From JACKBJ01 sp964549495 (GTDB taxonomy: Bacteria; Chloroflexota; Anaerolineae; Epilineales; Epilineaceae): a stretch of 64,000 nt of DNA. The DNA is taken from NCBI GenBank assembly GCA_964549495.1, contig CAZJWJ010000002.1:1-64000 (forward strand), read 5' to 3'. The notes under the pieces were generated by a model. It made no database searches. It saw nothing but the letters and a program-made list of their open reading frames with translations, and had not been told where the DNA came from. Position numbers and translations under genes: made by a program. Of this stretch, positions 32,107 to 40,225 are shown in pieces. Position 1 is the first letter of the stretch. The number at the start of each line of letters is the position of its first letter.

Positions 32107-32901
32107 ATGGACTCGGACGACCGAACGATCGGCAAGATCCTGACCCGACGGGAAGTGCTGCGCATCCTCGGCGCGACCGGCGTTGCCGCGGTCGCCGGTT
32201 GCAGGACCGAGGCCGGCGATCCGACGACGACCTCGCAGTTAGAACAGCCGACCCCGAGCGTCGCGACCAGCCCGGCCTCGCTGGCGAGGGAGCCGGGTGC
32301 GGCCGAAGCGGTCGACACCGCGATCCCCGAAATGCTGGACTGTGTCGTACGGCCCGAAATGACCGAAGGACCCTACTACATCGACGTCGGCATGCTCCGA
32401 TCGGAGATCACCGAAGGCAAGGCGGGCCGGCCGCTCTCGCTGACCTTCCGTGTCTTGGAGGTGGATGAAGCTGGTTGCCGGCCGATGCCGGATGCCCTGG
32501 TCGAGATCTGGCATTGCGACAAGGACGGCGTCTATTCCGGCGTCAGCGATTTTCGCTTCGACACCAGCGGCCAGACCTGGCTCCGCGGCGCGCAGCGCAG
32601 CGATGACGCTGGCGAGGTCACCTTCCAGACCATCTACCCAGGTTGGTATCCCGGCCGCTGCGTCCACATACACTTCAGGGTCCTTCCGACCGAGGACACG
32701 ATCTTCACCTCGCAGCTCTTCTTCCCAGATCAGTTCAACGAAGAGGTGATCGCGCAGGCCCCTTACGACAAGGGTCTGCCGGATCGAAGCAACCGCCAGG
32801 ATGGGATATTCGATGACTCGCTCGTGGTCCAGCCGAACATGACCAACACAGGCGTCGAGGCCACCTTCGCGCTCGGCATCGACCTGAGCACGATCCGGTA
32901 G
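32107..32901 (+). CDS. Intradiol ring-cleavage dioxygenase, Tat lipoprotein
   Basis: The protein has 264 residues; ATG 32107 follows GCAGGAGAG. The N-terminus has a twin-arginine motif (TRREVLRILGA) and a lipobox (AAVAGC), so it would be exported folded and anchored by lipid. The catalytic domain has Tyr ligands in TEGPYYID and PGWYPGR and the two His ligands in CVHIHFRV, plus VEIWHCDKDGVYSG, as in protocatechuate/catechol dioxygenases with non-haem Fe(III). Export is unusual for the classic catabolic enzymes but known for this group of small lipoprotein homologues; the substrate may be an outside aromatic or a plant phenol. Confidence 0.9.
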   Translation: MDSDDRTIGKILTRREVLRILGATGVAAVAGCRTEAGDPTTTSQLEQPTPSVATSPASLAREPGAAEAVDTAIPEMLDCVVRPEMTEGPYYIDVGMLRSEITEGKAGRPLSLTFRVLEVDEAGCRPMPDALVEIWHCDKDGVYSGVSDFRFDTSGQTWLRGAQRSDDAGEVTFQTIYPGWYPGRCVHIHFRVLPTEDTIFTSQLFFPDQFNEEVIAQAPYDKGLPDRSNRQDGIFDDSLVVQPNMTNTGVEATFALGIDLSTIR

Positions 32902-32929
32902 GGCCGAATTCGACCGGATCGCGGTGGAC

Positions 32930-32974
32930 GACGAGCTCGAGTCGTGGTGATCTGGCCGACGATCCGAGCTCGTC
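32930..32974 (+). terminator. Hairpin downstream of the dioxygenase gene
   Basis: GACGAGCTCG (32930-32939) pairs with CGAGCTCGTC (32965-32974), with further TCGT/ACGA pairing inside the loop, 28 nt after the stop codon. No T tract. Confidence 0.4.
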
Positions 32975-33156
32975 AGGTGGGCGTCAGCGGCCGGGGAGCT
33001 GCGGGCGAGGATCGCGTCCGCGGTTGGGGATGCGGGGGTCAAGCAGGGTTCGAGATCGGCGATTAGACTGGTGTCACGATCGATGAACGCAGTGATGCGA
33101 GCGACGCGACACCCGCGCCAAGCCAAACCCGAACCCCAACCCGTGGAGGACACGAC

Positions 33157-33615
33157 ATGAAGCGCATGAGCACCCTGATCGCCGGCCTGCTGACCCTGAT
33201 CGCCTTTACCGCCACCGCCAACACCGCTTCGGCCGACATGGGCGACTACGCCTGGGGCATGGAGCCTTTCGCTCCGGTCATCGAGCGCTGGGCCACCGAA
33301 GCGCAAGAGTTGACGACGGCCGCACTGGCCAAGCCCGAGTTGGCCTGCTCGGCGGAGATGGCCGAGATGACCCTGCGCGGCCGGTCCATTGCCGACGACT
33401 TGGACGGGATGACGCGTCTGGCGCCCGAGCCCATCGTTCTGACCCACGTTCAACTGTCGCGAAGTGTTCGCGTGATGGCCGCCGCTGCCGGCCACAGCTG
33501 TGAGGACGCGGCGGCTGCCGTGGCCGAGATGGAAGTGGGCCACGAGCGCTTCGCCGGTCCGATGAGCCAGATCCACGCCTTCGTCAACGACGCCCGCGGC
33601 ATCGTCGTCCGCTGA
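33157..33615 (+). CDS. Small secreted protein of unknown function
   Basis: The product has 152 residues. A clean signal peptide (MSTLIAGLLTLIAFTATANTASA) is followed by a mostly helical mature part with two cysteines (ELACSAEMAEM and GHSCEDAAAA) that could form a disulfide. The ribosome-binding site GGAGGACACGAC-ATG is strong, and a near-perfect terminator hairpin follows at 33681-33710, so this is a well-formed single-gene unit. Between it and the dioxygenase gene lie 255 nt without a gene apart from the terminator hairpin. I do not recognise the family. Confidence 0.75.
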   Translation: MKRMSTLIAGLLTLIAFTATANTASADMGDYAWGMEPFAPVIERWATEAQELTTAALAKPELACSAEMAEMTLRGRSIADDLDGMTRLAPEPIVLTHVQLSRSVRVMAAAAGHSCEDAAAAVAEMEVGHERFAGPMSQIHAFVNDARGIVVR

Positions 33616-33680
33616 GCCGGGACGACCACGACCCGGCCAGCCGGTGCCGGGTGATTCCAAACCGGCGCATCCACGGGTGA

Positions 33681-33710
33681 ACGACGGGCGGCCCAAAGGC
33701 CGCCCGTCGT
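33681..33710. terminator. Perfect 13-bp terminator hairpin
   Basis: ACGACGGGCGGCC (33681-33693) pairs with GGCCGCCCGTCGT (33698-33710) over the loop CAAA. It sits between the convergent genes ending at 33615 and 33798 and can act on both strands. Confidence 0.65.
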
Positions 33711-33797
33711 CACGTCTGTCACCGATTCGAGTCGGGTCCGGAAGGGTATCGCTCTGATGCGCCGCCGCAGTGCATCAACGAGTCTTGCGAACGCGCC

Positions 33798-35789
33798 CTA
33801 GAACAGGCGCATCAAGAGCGAGGTCAGGGGCACGCCGATGATCAGCAGCAGGACGAAGCCGCCGATGCCCAGGAGCAAGGTCGTGCCGGCGCCCAGCGGC
33901 CGGCTGGGCTCGACCTCGGCACCGGCGGCGATCTGGCCCACCGCCGACACCACCTGATCGACCAGATCATCTTCGCTCCAGCGATCGACCCCCGCCCATT
34001 CGACATCCGCGTTTCGGGTTGGCAGGAGCAGCTTGAGCGCCTCACTTTCCGCGATGGCGGTCGCGATCTCGGGCCGGTCGCCACCCACCTCCAGGGTGTC
34101 CCAGGGCAGCACCAGCAGCTTGGCCTCCGAGATGGCCCGCAGTGCATCTCGACTGCTTACGGCTTCGGCCGGCCCCGCATCCTCCTCGCCCGAATCGCCC
34201 AGCCGATCGCGGGCATCGCGGGTCAAGCCCACGGCAGCCACCGGCAAGCCCTCCAGCTCCTCGCCGAAGGCATGCAGCAGGGCATGACCCAGATGGCCGT
34301 CCGCGGCGTCGACGATGAGGGTCGGCCAGGCCGACAGCCGGCGCCGGAGGGCCGCCTCGTCGAGGTGGCCGTCACCGCGCAGCACCCGGAAGTGCATGGC
34401 CCAGCCGCCGGCGGCGATGCTGGCGATGGACAGGGCCTGGGCCAAGTCGAAGCCCAGGTCGTTCTCCGGATCCGGCTCGCCCAGCGCCGTGCTGACCAGC
34501 CTGAAGACGATGTAGACGCCGCTGACGATCAAGGCCACCGAGCTCACCAAGAGGAAGAAGTAGAGATAGGCCTTGCGCGAGAGGGCGTCGCGAGCCTGCT
34601 CGCCGGCCTCCCCCTCGGCCAGAGCTTCTCCCTGGGCGCGCCGCCAGGGCAAGAGCCAGACCGGTAGGCCGGCCAGCAGGCCGGCGGCCGAGAAGGCCAG
34701 GAGCTCGCGCTGCGCATCCCCGATCTCCGCCGGGCCGACCATGCGGATCAAGACGCTGACCAGGCCGGCCAGTCCGGCCCCGAAGGCGGCCAATCCGACC
34801 GCCGCCACCAGGTAGTCGTAGAGCCGGCGGATGCCCGACTGCCGCGGCGCCTCCGGCGCGGCCGATGCGTCACGGTCCAGGACCCGATGGTGGTAGGTCC
34901 AGATCAGTCCGTTGACCGCCATCACCGACAGCGCAGCCAAGAGGTCGCCCTGGCGCTCCAAGCCCAGCTGCTCGCGGAAGAAGCCGGCCAAGAGCAGGGC
35001 GGCCTGGGTGACCGTGGTCAAGACCGTGACCAGCACGACCCCGTAGAGGTAGAGCTTGCGCAGGGTCGAGCGCTCCTCGTCGCGCCGGCCCGAATCGAAG
35101 GCCGCTTGGGCCTTGCGCCAGCTCCAACCCCAGAAGAGCGTGCCGACGATGGCGCCGGCGGACAGATCGGCCAGGCCGCGACCGCCCATGGCCACGCTGA
35201 CCGCCGCGGCGTCGAGGGAGACCAACAGCAGGCGCAAGAGGCCGATGATCGCATTGGCCGCGAGGGTCAGCCCCACCGCAGCCAGGACCAGGTCCGCGAG
35301 CCGCCGGAAGGCCGGCGCTCGACCCGGTTCGCCGACCGCTTGCCGATCGGAGATCAGAAGACGCCGGTTGTACACGGCGACGACCAAGAGCACCAGGATG
35401 CCCACCGAGGCGCGCACGAGCTCGCTGGCCGTCGAGCTGCCACCGACCGGACTGGCTCCGGCCAGCGGCGTCAACAGGGCGCGTAGCAGCATCTGCCCGT
35501 GGGCCAGGATGCCCAGGCAGAAGAGCAGGTCCATCGCATGGAGGTAGAAGCGTCGGGCGTCGGCACTCCGCTCGGCCGGCTGTCGCGCTATCCGCTCCGC
35601 CCAGCGCCAGTGGAGCAGATGGATCGGTACCAGAATGACCAAGACCGCGATCTGGAACGACAGGTCGGGAATCGAGAAGGCGCGATCGGGATCTACCAGT
35701 GAGCGCAGCAGGAAGATGCCGGCCCAGGTAGCCGCCTGGAGGGTCAGCGCAGAGGTGATCAGGATGTAGGCGCGGCGTAGCGAGCGCAT
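33798..35789 (-). CDS. DUF5671-repeat multi-pass membrane protein
   Basis: The protein has 663 residues, starting at ATG 35789 after AAAGGGAAG. About six related units, each opening with R-x-x-Y and then paired membrane helices, run from residue 1 to 500 (RRAYILITSALTLQAATWAG, RFYLHAMDLLFCLG, LRKLYLYGVVLVTVL, IRRLYDYLVAAVGLA, RKAYLYFFLLVSSVAL), matching the DUF5671 family, which is frequent in Chloroflexota. A soluble region of about 150 residues (VDAADGHLGHALLHAFGEE and following) precedes a final C-terminal membrane helix (LLGIGGFVLLLIIGVPL). The function of the family is unknown. It follows the NTF2-like gene by 20 nt in one operon. Confidence 0.8.
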   Translation of the reverse strand: MRSLRRAYILITSALTLQAATWAGIFLLRSLVDPDRAFSIPDLSFQIAVLVILVPIHLLHWRWAERIARQPAERSADARRFYLHAMDLLFCLGILAHGQMLLRALLTPLAGASPVGGSSTASELVRASVGILVLLVVAVYNRRLLISDRQAVGEPGRAPAFRRLADLVLAAVGLTLAANAIIGLLRLLLVSLDAAAVSVAMGGRGLADLSAGAIVGTLFWGWSWRKAQAAFDSGRRDEERSTLRKLYLYGVVLVTVLTTVTQAALLLAGFFREQLGLERQGDLLAALSVMAVNGLIWTYHHRVLDRDASAAPEAPRQSGIRRLYDYLVAAVGLAAFGAGLAGLVSVLIRMVGPAEIGDAQRELLAFSAAGLLAGLPVWLLPWRRAQGEALAEGEAGEQARDALSRKAYLYFFLLVSSVALIVSGVYIVFRLVSTALGEPDPENDLGFDLAQALSIASIAAGGWAMHFRVLRGDGHLDEAALRRRLSAWPTLIVDAADGHLGHALLHAFGEELEGLPVAAVGLTRDARDRLGDSGEEDAGPAEAVSSRDALRAISEAKLLVLPWDTLEVGGDRPEIATAIAESEALKLLLPTRNADVEWAGVDRWSEDDLVDQVVSAVGQIAAGAEVEPSRPLGAGTTLLLGIGGFVLLLIIGVPLTSLLMRLF

Positions 35790-35809
35790 GGGGCTTCCCT
35801 TTCCCGCCA

Positions 35810-36343
35810 TCAGGGCTGGATGGGCCGTGGATCGACCACACCGTCGCGACGACAGCCCTCGGGCGGCGGATCGCTCCACATCCACCACCAGTAGCTGTCC
35901 GACTGCGCGAGGCGCCAGGTACCCGCCTCGCGGACCAGCTTCATCTCGAAGTCGCGGCTGCTCTGCCCGCTGTCGAAGAGCCCGCCGGTCCAGAAGCGCG
36001 TCTCACGCACCGTGACCAGGGCCACATCGCCCTCGACGCTGGAGGACTCGACCTGCAGCTCCAAATTGTCGAAATCGCGCAGCCAGCGGTTGCCCTCGCT
36101 GAGATCGTCCAGCAACACTTCGGGCGACTCGGGATAGCAGGGCAAGGACGGCGACAGAAGCGCCTGCGCGCGCTCCCAGTCCTCGCGCTGCAGCGCGAGG
36201 AGGTAGTTGTGAGCCGCCGCCTCGGGGCTGTCGTCCGAGCGGTACTCCGGTTCAGGCCGCAGGCGGGCCGCGGCGAAGGCCACGACCACCAGCACCAGGA
36301 CGCCGGCTACGATGGCGGCGAGGAAACGATCGTTGGAAGACAT
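35810..36343 (-). CDS. Membrane-anchored NTF2-like (DUF4878-type) protein
   Basis: The protein has 177 residues, starting at ATG 36343. One N-terminal membrane helix (FLAAIVAGVLVLVVVAFAAAR) is followed by a small domain beginning SPEAAAHNYLLALQREDWERAQALL, the typical first helices of NTF2-like/DUF4878 proteins, then beta strands with a Trp-rich end (SYWWWMW). It would face outside the membrane as a lipoprotein-like accessory domain. It is co-transcribed with the DUF5671 protein, 20 nt apart. No catalytic residues were recognised. Confidence 0.75.
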   Translation of the reverse strand: MSSNDRFLAAIVAGVLVLVVVAFAAARLRPEPEYRSDDSPEAAAHNYLLALQREDWERAQALLSPSLPCYPESPEVLLDDLSEGNRWLRDFDNLELQVESSSVEGDVALVTVRETRFWTGGLFDSGQSSRDFEMKLVREAGTWRLAQSDSYWWWMWSDPPPEGCRRDGVVDPRPIQP

Positions 36344-36564
36344 GGGCTGCTTGCTCCCTGGTCGTGTGGTGACGAAACGAGCGGCGACGGCCACGACGTC
36401 GACCGTCGGATCGATACCGCCCGGCCAGTGTACATCGGCGATGCCGATGACGAAACCGCCAAGTGGCCAGTTTCCGGGCCGGTCGACGGGCGAGCCTCGA
36501 ACCCGCGTTGGCGCAGGTGAGCGAGGTGACGGAGGTGCCGTCGATCGTCGGGCCGGCCATCTGC

Positions 36565-36570
36565 TACAAT
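36565..36570 (+). promoter_or_regulatory. -10 box 8 nt before a GTG start (leaderless type), VWA operon
   Basis: TACAAT in CTGCTACAATGCC ends 8 nt before GTG 36579, so the transcript would start at or next to the start codon. No Shine-Dalgarno sequence and no clear -35 box are present. This is the presumed promoter of the five-gene operon to 44415. Confidence 0.5.
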
Positions 36571-36578
36571 GCCGGCTC

Positions 36579-38066
36579 GTGACCACCCCCATCCGCCTCC
36601 TGGCGCTGGCCGTCCCGATCCTCTGCCTTCCCCTCGTGCTCGGGGTCTTATCGTCGGCGCGTCCGGTCCTCGCGCAGGATGCGAGCTGGCAGGAGCGCAG
36701 CGTCGGCTCCTTCGTCCTGGTCCATCCGCCAGGGACCGAAGCGGTGGTCGGGCATTACGAGGCCCGGTCCGAGTCGATCTATCAGGCCTTGTCGACGGCT
36801 TTCGACGGCCAGCTCGAGCTGCCGGTCACCTTGCGGCTCTACGCGGACGACGATGCCTATCTGCGGGCCAATCCGCTCTTCGTCGAACTGGGCGGGGTGC
36901 TGGCCCAGGCCCGGCGCGGGCGTCGCGAGCTGGCCATCTCTTTGCCTCGCGTCCTGGAGGGTGCGGAGCTCGGCGAGGCGGCAGTCGAGGCCGACACGCG
37001 GCGGCGGCTGGACAATGCCCTGCGCCTGGAGTTGGGTCAGCTCTTCGTGGCACGGCTGAGCGCGGAGCGGATGCCGGCCGGCTTCCGCAACGGCATCGCC
37101 GCCTACATGCAGCAGCCGGGTGGCGAGATGCAGGCCGGCGTCGCGCGCCTGCGCGAGGCGCGCGACGCCGGCCTGCTCATCGCCTGGACGGCCTTGAACG
37201 CGCCCGGCGCCGAATACCTCGACCCGCCCCTGGCCCAGCCGCAGAGCCTCTCGATCGCCCACTTCCTGGTCGAGCTGGAAGGTTTTGCCGGCCTGCGGGA
37301 ACTCCTTCGGCAGAGCGCCACAAGCCAGGGCTGGCGCGAGGCGCTAGAGCGGAGCTACGGCCGGCCACCCTCGGCAATCGAGCAGGCTTGGCTGGAGTGG
37401 CTGCCGCGCTATCTGGACGGCGGCTGGCGACAGCACGCGCTCTATCGGAGCGACCTGGCGCCGGCCGAAGCCCTGATGCGCCAGGGCCGCTTCGAAGCCG
37501 CCGTCGCCCAGCTGGCGGGCAGCATCTCGATGTTGGAGGGAACCGATGCCGAGGCCCTCGCCCCGGCGCGCCGAGCGCTGGCCCGGGCCGAGGCAGGACT
37601 CCAGGCGCGCCAGCAGGCCGAGCAGGCCGCAGAGGCCTTGGCCGACGGCCGCTACCGCGAGGCCCTCGACCTGGCCGCCGAGGCCCGCAGCCGCCTGGCC
37701 GAGGCCGGCGATGCGGCGGGCCGGGACTACGCGGCCGCCATCGCCGAGCGGGCCGCCGAAGGGGCCGAGGCGGAGGCCGAGCTGGCCCGAGCCGAGGCCC
37801 TCCCGCTCTGGCGCGCGGCCGAGGCGCGGCTGGCCGGATACCGCGCCATGCAGGGCCTGGCGCGGGTGGGCAATCAGGCCGCCGCCGACCGCGCCCGTGC
37901 CCTCGTCGAGCGCCTCGACCGGCGCCAGGCGCCCCTGGGTTGGCTGCTCTTGGGCGCCGGGCTCTGCCTGGTCGGATGGAGCATGCGCCAGCGCTGGGTG
38001 GCTGGCGATCCGCGCTCGCCGGCCCCTCGAGGCGAGGTCGGCGGCCCGCTCGGCGGCCGACCGTGA
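36579..38066 (+). CDS. Secreted peptidase MA-like protein with a degenerate zinc site
   Basis: The product has 495 residues. GTG 36579 gives a clean signal peptide (LLALAVPILCLPLVLGVLSS, cleavage near VLAQD). Residues 30-290 have the peptidase MA layout (SVGSFVLVHPPG, LRLYADDDAYLRAN, RELAISLPRVL), but where the HExxH should stand the sequence reads LELGQLF and the following SEG region reads RNGIAAYM, so zinc and catalysis are probably lost. A helical Ala/Glu/Arg-rich region (300-460), coiled-coil-like, and a C-terminal membrane helix (PLGWLLLGAGLCLVGWSM) follow. It opens the DUF58/VWA operon and may be a structural or receptor part of that complex. GTGA overlap couples it to the next gene. 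Confidence 0.75.
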   Translation: MTTPIRLLALAVPILCLPLVLGVLSSARPVLAQDASWQERSVGSFVLVHPPGTEAVVGHYEARSESIYQALSTAFDGQLELPVTLRLYADDDAYLRANPLFVELGGVLAQARRGRRELAISLPRVLEGAELGEAAVEADTRRRLDNALRLELGQLFVARLSAERMPAGFRNGIAAYMQQPGGEMQAGVARLREARDAGLLIAWTALNAPGAEYLDPPLAQPQSLSIAHFLVELEGFAGLRELLRQSATSQGWREALERSYGRPPSAIEQAWLEWLPRYLDGGWRQHALYRSDLAPAEALMRQGRFEAAVAQLAGSISMLEGTDAEALAPARRALARAEAGLQARQQAEQAAEALADGRYREALDLAAEARSRLAEAGDAAGRDYAAAIAERAAEGAEAEAELARAEALPLWRAAEARLAGYRAMQGLARVGNQAAADRARALVERLDRRQAPLGWLLLGAGLCLVGWSMRQRWVAGDPRSPAPRGEVGGPLGGRP

Positions 38067-39277
38067 TCCACTTCCGACTGCGCTACGAGCGCCTCCGCGA
38101 CGGGTTGGCGCGAGCCCGCCGGCGGCGGCGATGGCTGCGCGCCGCCTGGGTCGCCCTGCTCCTGCCCTTTGCCGGACTCTTGGCCCACGTGGCCTTCGGC
38201 CTGCTCCTGCGGCCCGGCCTGTGGCTGGCCGCCGCGCTCATCTGCGCCCTCCTCCTCGGCTTGCTGGGCGATCGCCGCGCCGCGCGCGCCGGGCTGGAGC
38301 GCGAACTCGATCGACGCTTCGGTCTGGACGATCTGCTGGTCACCGCCGTCGAGGTCGATCGGCGCGGCCCGCGCGGCGGCATGGAGAGCCGTCTGCTGGA
38401 TGATGCGGCCAGCGCGGTGGCCCGGCTGGGACGTCCCAGGCGCTTGGGCCGCGGCAGCGAGCAGCGCGAGTGGGAGATGCTGGCCGGCCTGGCCCTGATG
38501 CTGGCCGGCCTGTGGCTCCTGGCCGGAACCCTGGCCGGTCCGCCGCATGTCGAGCGCCTGCCCGGTCTGCCCTCGCCGGAGGGCCAGCTGGCTGGACCGG
38601 ATGCCGAGGGCGGCGATCTGGACGGTGCCGGCATGGCCAGCGCGGCCGGCGCCCATTTGGCTTCGACGCTGGGTGACCACGCCGCGGCGCGCGAGATCGC
38701 ACGCGCCCTGGCCTCCGGCGACCCGGCAGCGGCGGCCCGTGCGGCCCGCAGCCTGGCCGATCGTGCCGGCGGTTTGTCCGAGGCCGGCCGCCAGGCCCTG
38801 GGCGACGCCCTGGCCCGGGCCGCGCGCGAATTGAGCGGTCTGGATCCGGAGCTGGCCGAAGCGCTGGAGGCGGCGCGCCAGGCCCTGGACAGCGAGTCGG
38901 CCGAGGCGCGTGCCGCGGGGATCGAGGGATTGGCCGAGGCCATGGACGCCATGGCCCGGGAGGGGCCGCGGGCCACGCCGCCGCCGATGGCCGCCGAACT
39001 GCGCAGCCGACCGCCTTCCGACCTGCTGGCGCCCGATGCCGCGCGTTTGTCGCTGACCGCTTCGGGCCAGGACTCGGCCCCACGCGCTCGCGGCCGCTCC
39101 ATCGAGGATGGGGAGGCGGGCGAGCGTCGGCTCGAGCCGACTCCGACCTCCGGCGACATCGCGGCCGGCGGCCTGCAGGTCGGCCCGCTGGAGCTGGGCA
39201 GTGACCCCTTGCGCGTGCCCTGGGCTCAGCGCGACCTGGTCCGCGAATACTTCGATCCGCGGGGGCGCGCGCCATGA
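38063..39277 (+). CDS. Membrane protein with long helical domain (DUF4175-like)
   Basis: The protein has 404 residues, starting at GTG 38063, whose GTGA overlaps the previous stop. Two membrane helices near the N-terminus (AAWVALLLPFAGLLAHVAFGL, LWLAAALICALLLGLLG) precede a charged region (RAGLERELDRRFGLDDLLVTAVE), a third helix (MLAGLALMLAGLWLLAGTL), and a long Ala/Arg-rich helical part (EIARALASGDPAAAARAARSLADRAG). It resembles the DUF4175-type membrane scaffold proteins that sit in MoxR/VWA clusters; that link is a resemblance, not proven. It is coupled by ATGA to the DUF58 gene. Confidence 0.75.
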   Translation: MIHFRLRYERLRDGLARARRRRRWLRAAWVALLLPFAGLLAHVAFGLLLRPGLWLAAALICALLLGLLGDRRAARAGLERELDRRFGLDDLLVTAVEVDRRGPRGGMESRLLDDAASAVARLGRPRRLGRGSEQREWEMLAGLALMLAGLWLLAGTLAGPPHVERLPGLPSPEGQLAGPDAEGGDLDGAGMASAAGAHLASTLGDHAAAREIARALASGDPAAAARAARSLADRAGGLSEAGRQALGDALARAARELSGLDPELAEALEAARQALDSESAEARAAGIEGLAEAMDAMAREGPRATPPPMAAELRSRPPSDLLAPDAARLSLTASGQDSAPRARGRSIEDGEAGERRLEPTPTSGDIAAGGLQVGPLELGSDPLRVPWAQRDLVREYFDPRGRAP

Positions 39278-40203
39278 GTTGGTGGAGGCGGGAGGCCGCC
39301 GGCGAGCCGGATGCCAGCGCAGGCGGTGATCTGGCCTTCGACGAGGCCTTTCTCCGACGCCTGGAACGCATGAGCCTGCGCCTGAAGCGGGTTTCGGAAG
39401 GTGTCGGGGGGCGGCCGGGCAGCCGGCGCATGCCAGCGGCCGATTTCATCGACCATCGGCCCTACAGTCCGGGGGACGATCAGCGTCACATCGACTGGAA
39501 CGCGGCCGCCCGCCACGAGGAGGTCTTCGTCAAGGTCGGGCGGGTGCTGCAGTCGGCCGATCTGCAGCTGCTCTTGGATGCCAGCCCGAGCATGGCCGCC
39601 AGCGCGCGCAAGTGGCGCAGCGCGCGCCAGCTGGCCGCCGCCCTGAGCTGGATGTCGCTGGCGCGGGGCGACCGGGTCTCGTTGCACATCTTTCCCGACG
39701 GCCAGGACGCGGCACCCGCCGCTCCGCGGCGCGGTACGGCGCCCGGCCGCGAGATCCTGCGCCAGCTGGCCGGCCTCGAGCCGCGAGCCAGCGAGGCCAC
39801 GGAGCTCGCGCCCTGTCTCGAGCGCATCGCCCGCGGCCGGCGCGGTGGCCTGGTGGTGGTCATCAGCGACCTCTGGCTGGTCGACGACCTCGATCGGGCC
39901 CTGGCGCGGCTGCCGGCTCCACGCTGGGAGCTGATGCTCCTGCAGCTGCTCGACCCGGCCGAGCTGCGCCCGGACCTGGACGGCCCAGTCGAGCTGATCG
40001 ACAGCGAGTCCGGCCAAAGCCTGCGCCTGCAGGTCGACGCGGATCTGCGCCGCGCGTACCGGCGGCAGTTGTTGGCCGGCCTGGAGGCCGTCCGGGCCAG
40101 CGCGCTGCGGCGCGGCGCCAGCCATGCCCTGCTGCCGGCCGACTGGCCCATCGAGCAGGCCGTCATCCCCTACCTGCAGCGCCGCGCGCTGCTGGAAGCC
40201 TGA
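39274..40203 (+). CDS. DUF58 domain protein
   Basis: The protein has 309 residues. The DUF58 core reads FIDHRPYSPGDDQRHIDWNAAARHEEVFVKV, and the domain continues as a VWA-like fold with a complete D-x-S-x-S metal motif (LLLDASPSMAAS). No membrane helices are seen, so it is cytosolic or peripheral. DUF58 proteins work with MoxR AAA+ ATPases and membrane VWA proteins in envelope assembly or metal-enzyme maturation. It is third in the operon, with ATGA overlap upstream and a 22-nt gap downstream. Confidence 0.88.
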   Translation: MSWWRREAAGEPDASAGGDLAFDEAFLRRLERMSLRLKRVSEGVGGRPGSRRMPAADFIDHRPYSPGDDQRHIDWNAAARHEEVFVKVGRVLQSADLQLLLDASPSMAASARKWRSARQLAAALSWMSLARGDRVSLHIFPDGQDAAPAAPRRGTAPGREILRQLAGLEPRASEATELAPCLERIARGRRGGLVVVISDLWLVDDLDRALARLPAPRWELMLLQLLDPAELRPDLDGPVELIDSESGQSLRLQVDADLRRAYRRQLLAGLEAVRASALRRGASHALLPADWPIEQAVIPYLQRRALLEA

Positions 40204-40225
40204 TCGCGCCCGGTTCGGTCCTTCG

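Noticed and set aside
36569..38062. Long upstream extension of the DUF4175-like gene
   Set aside because: It lies out of frame within the peptidase MA-like gene; the GTG at 38063 with its GTGA overlap explains the downstream protein.
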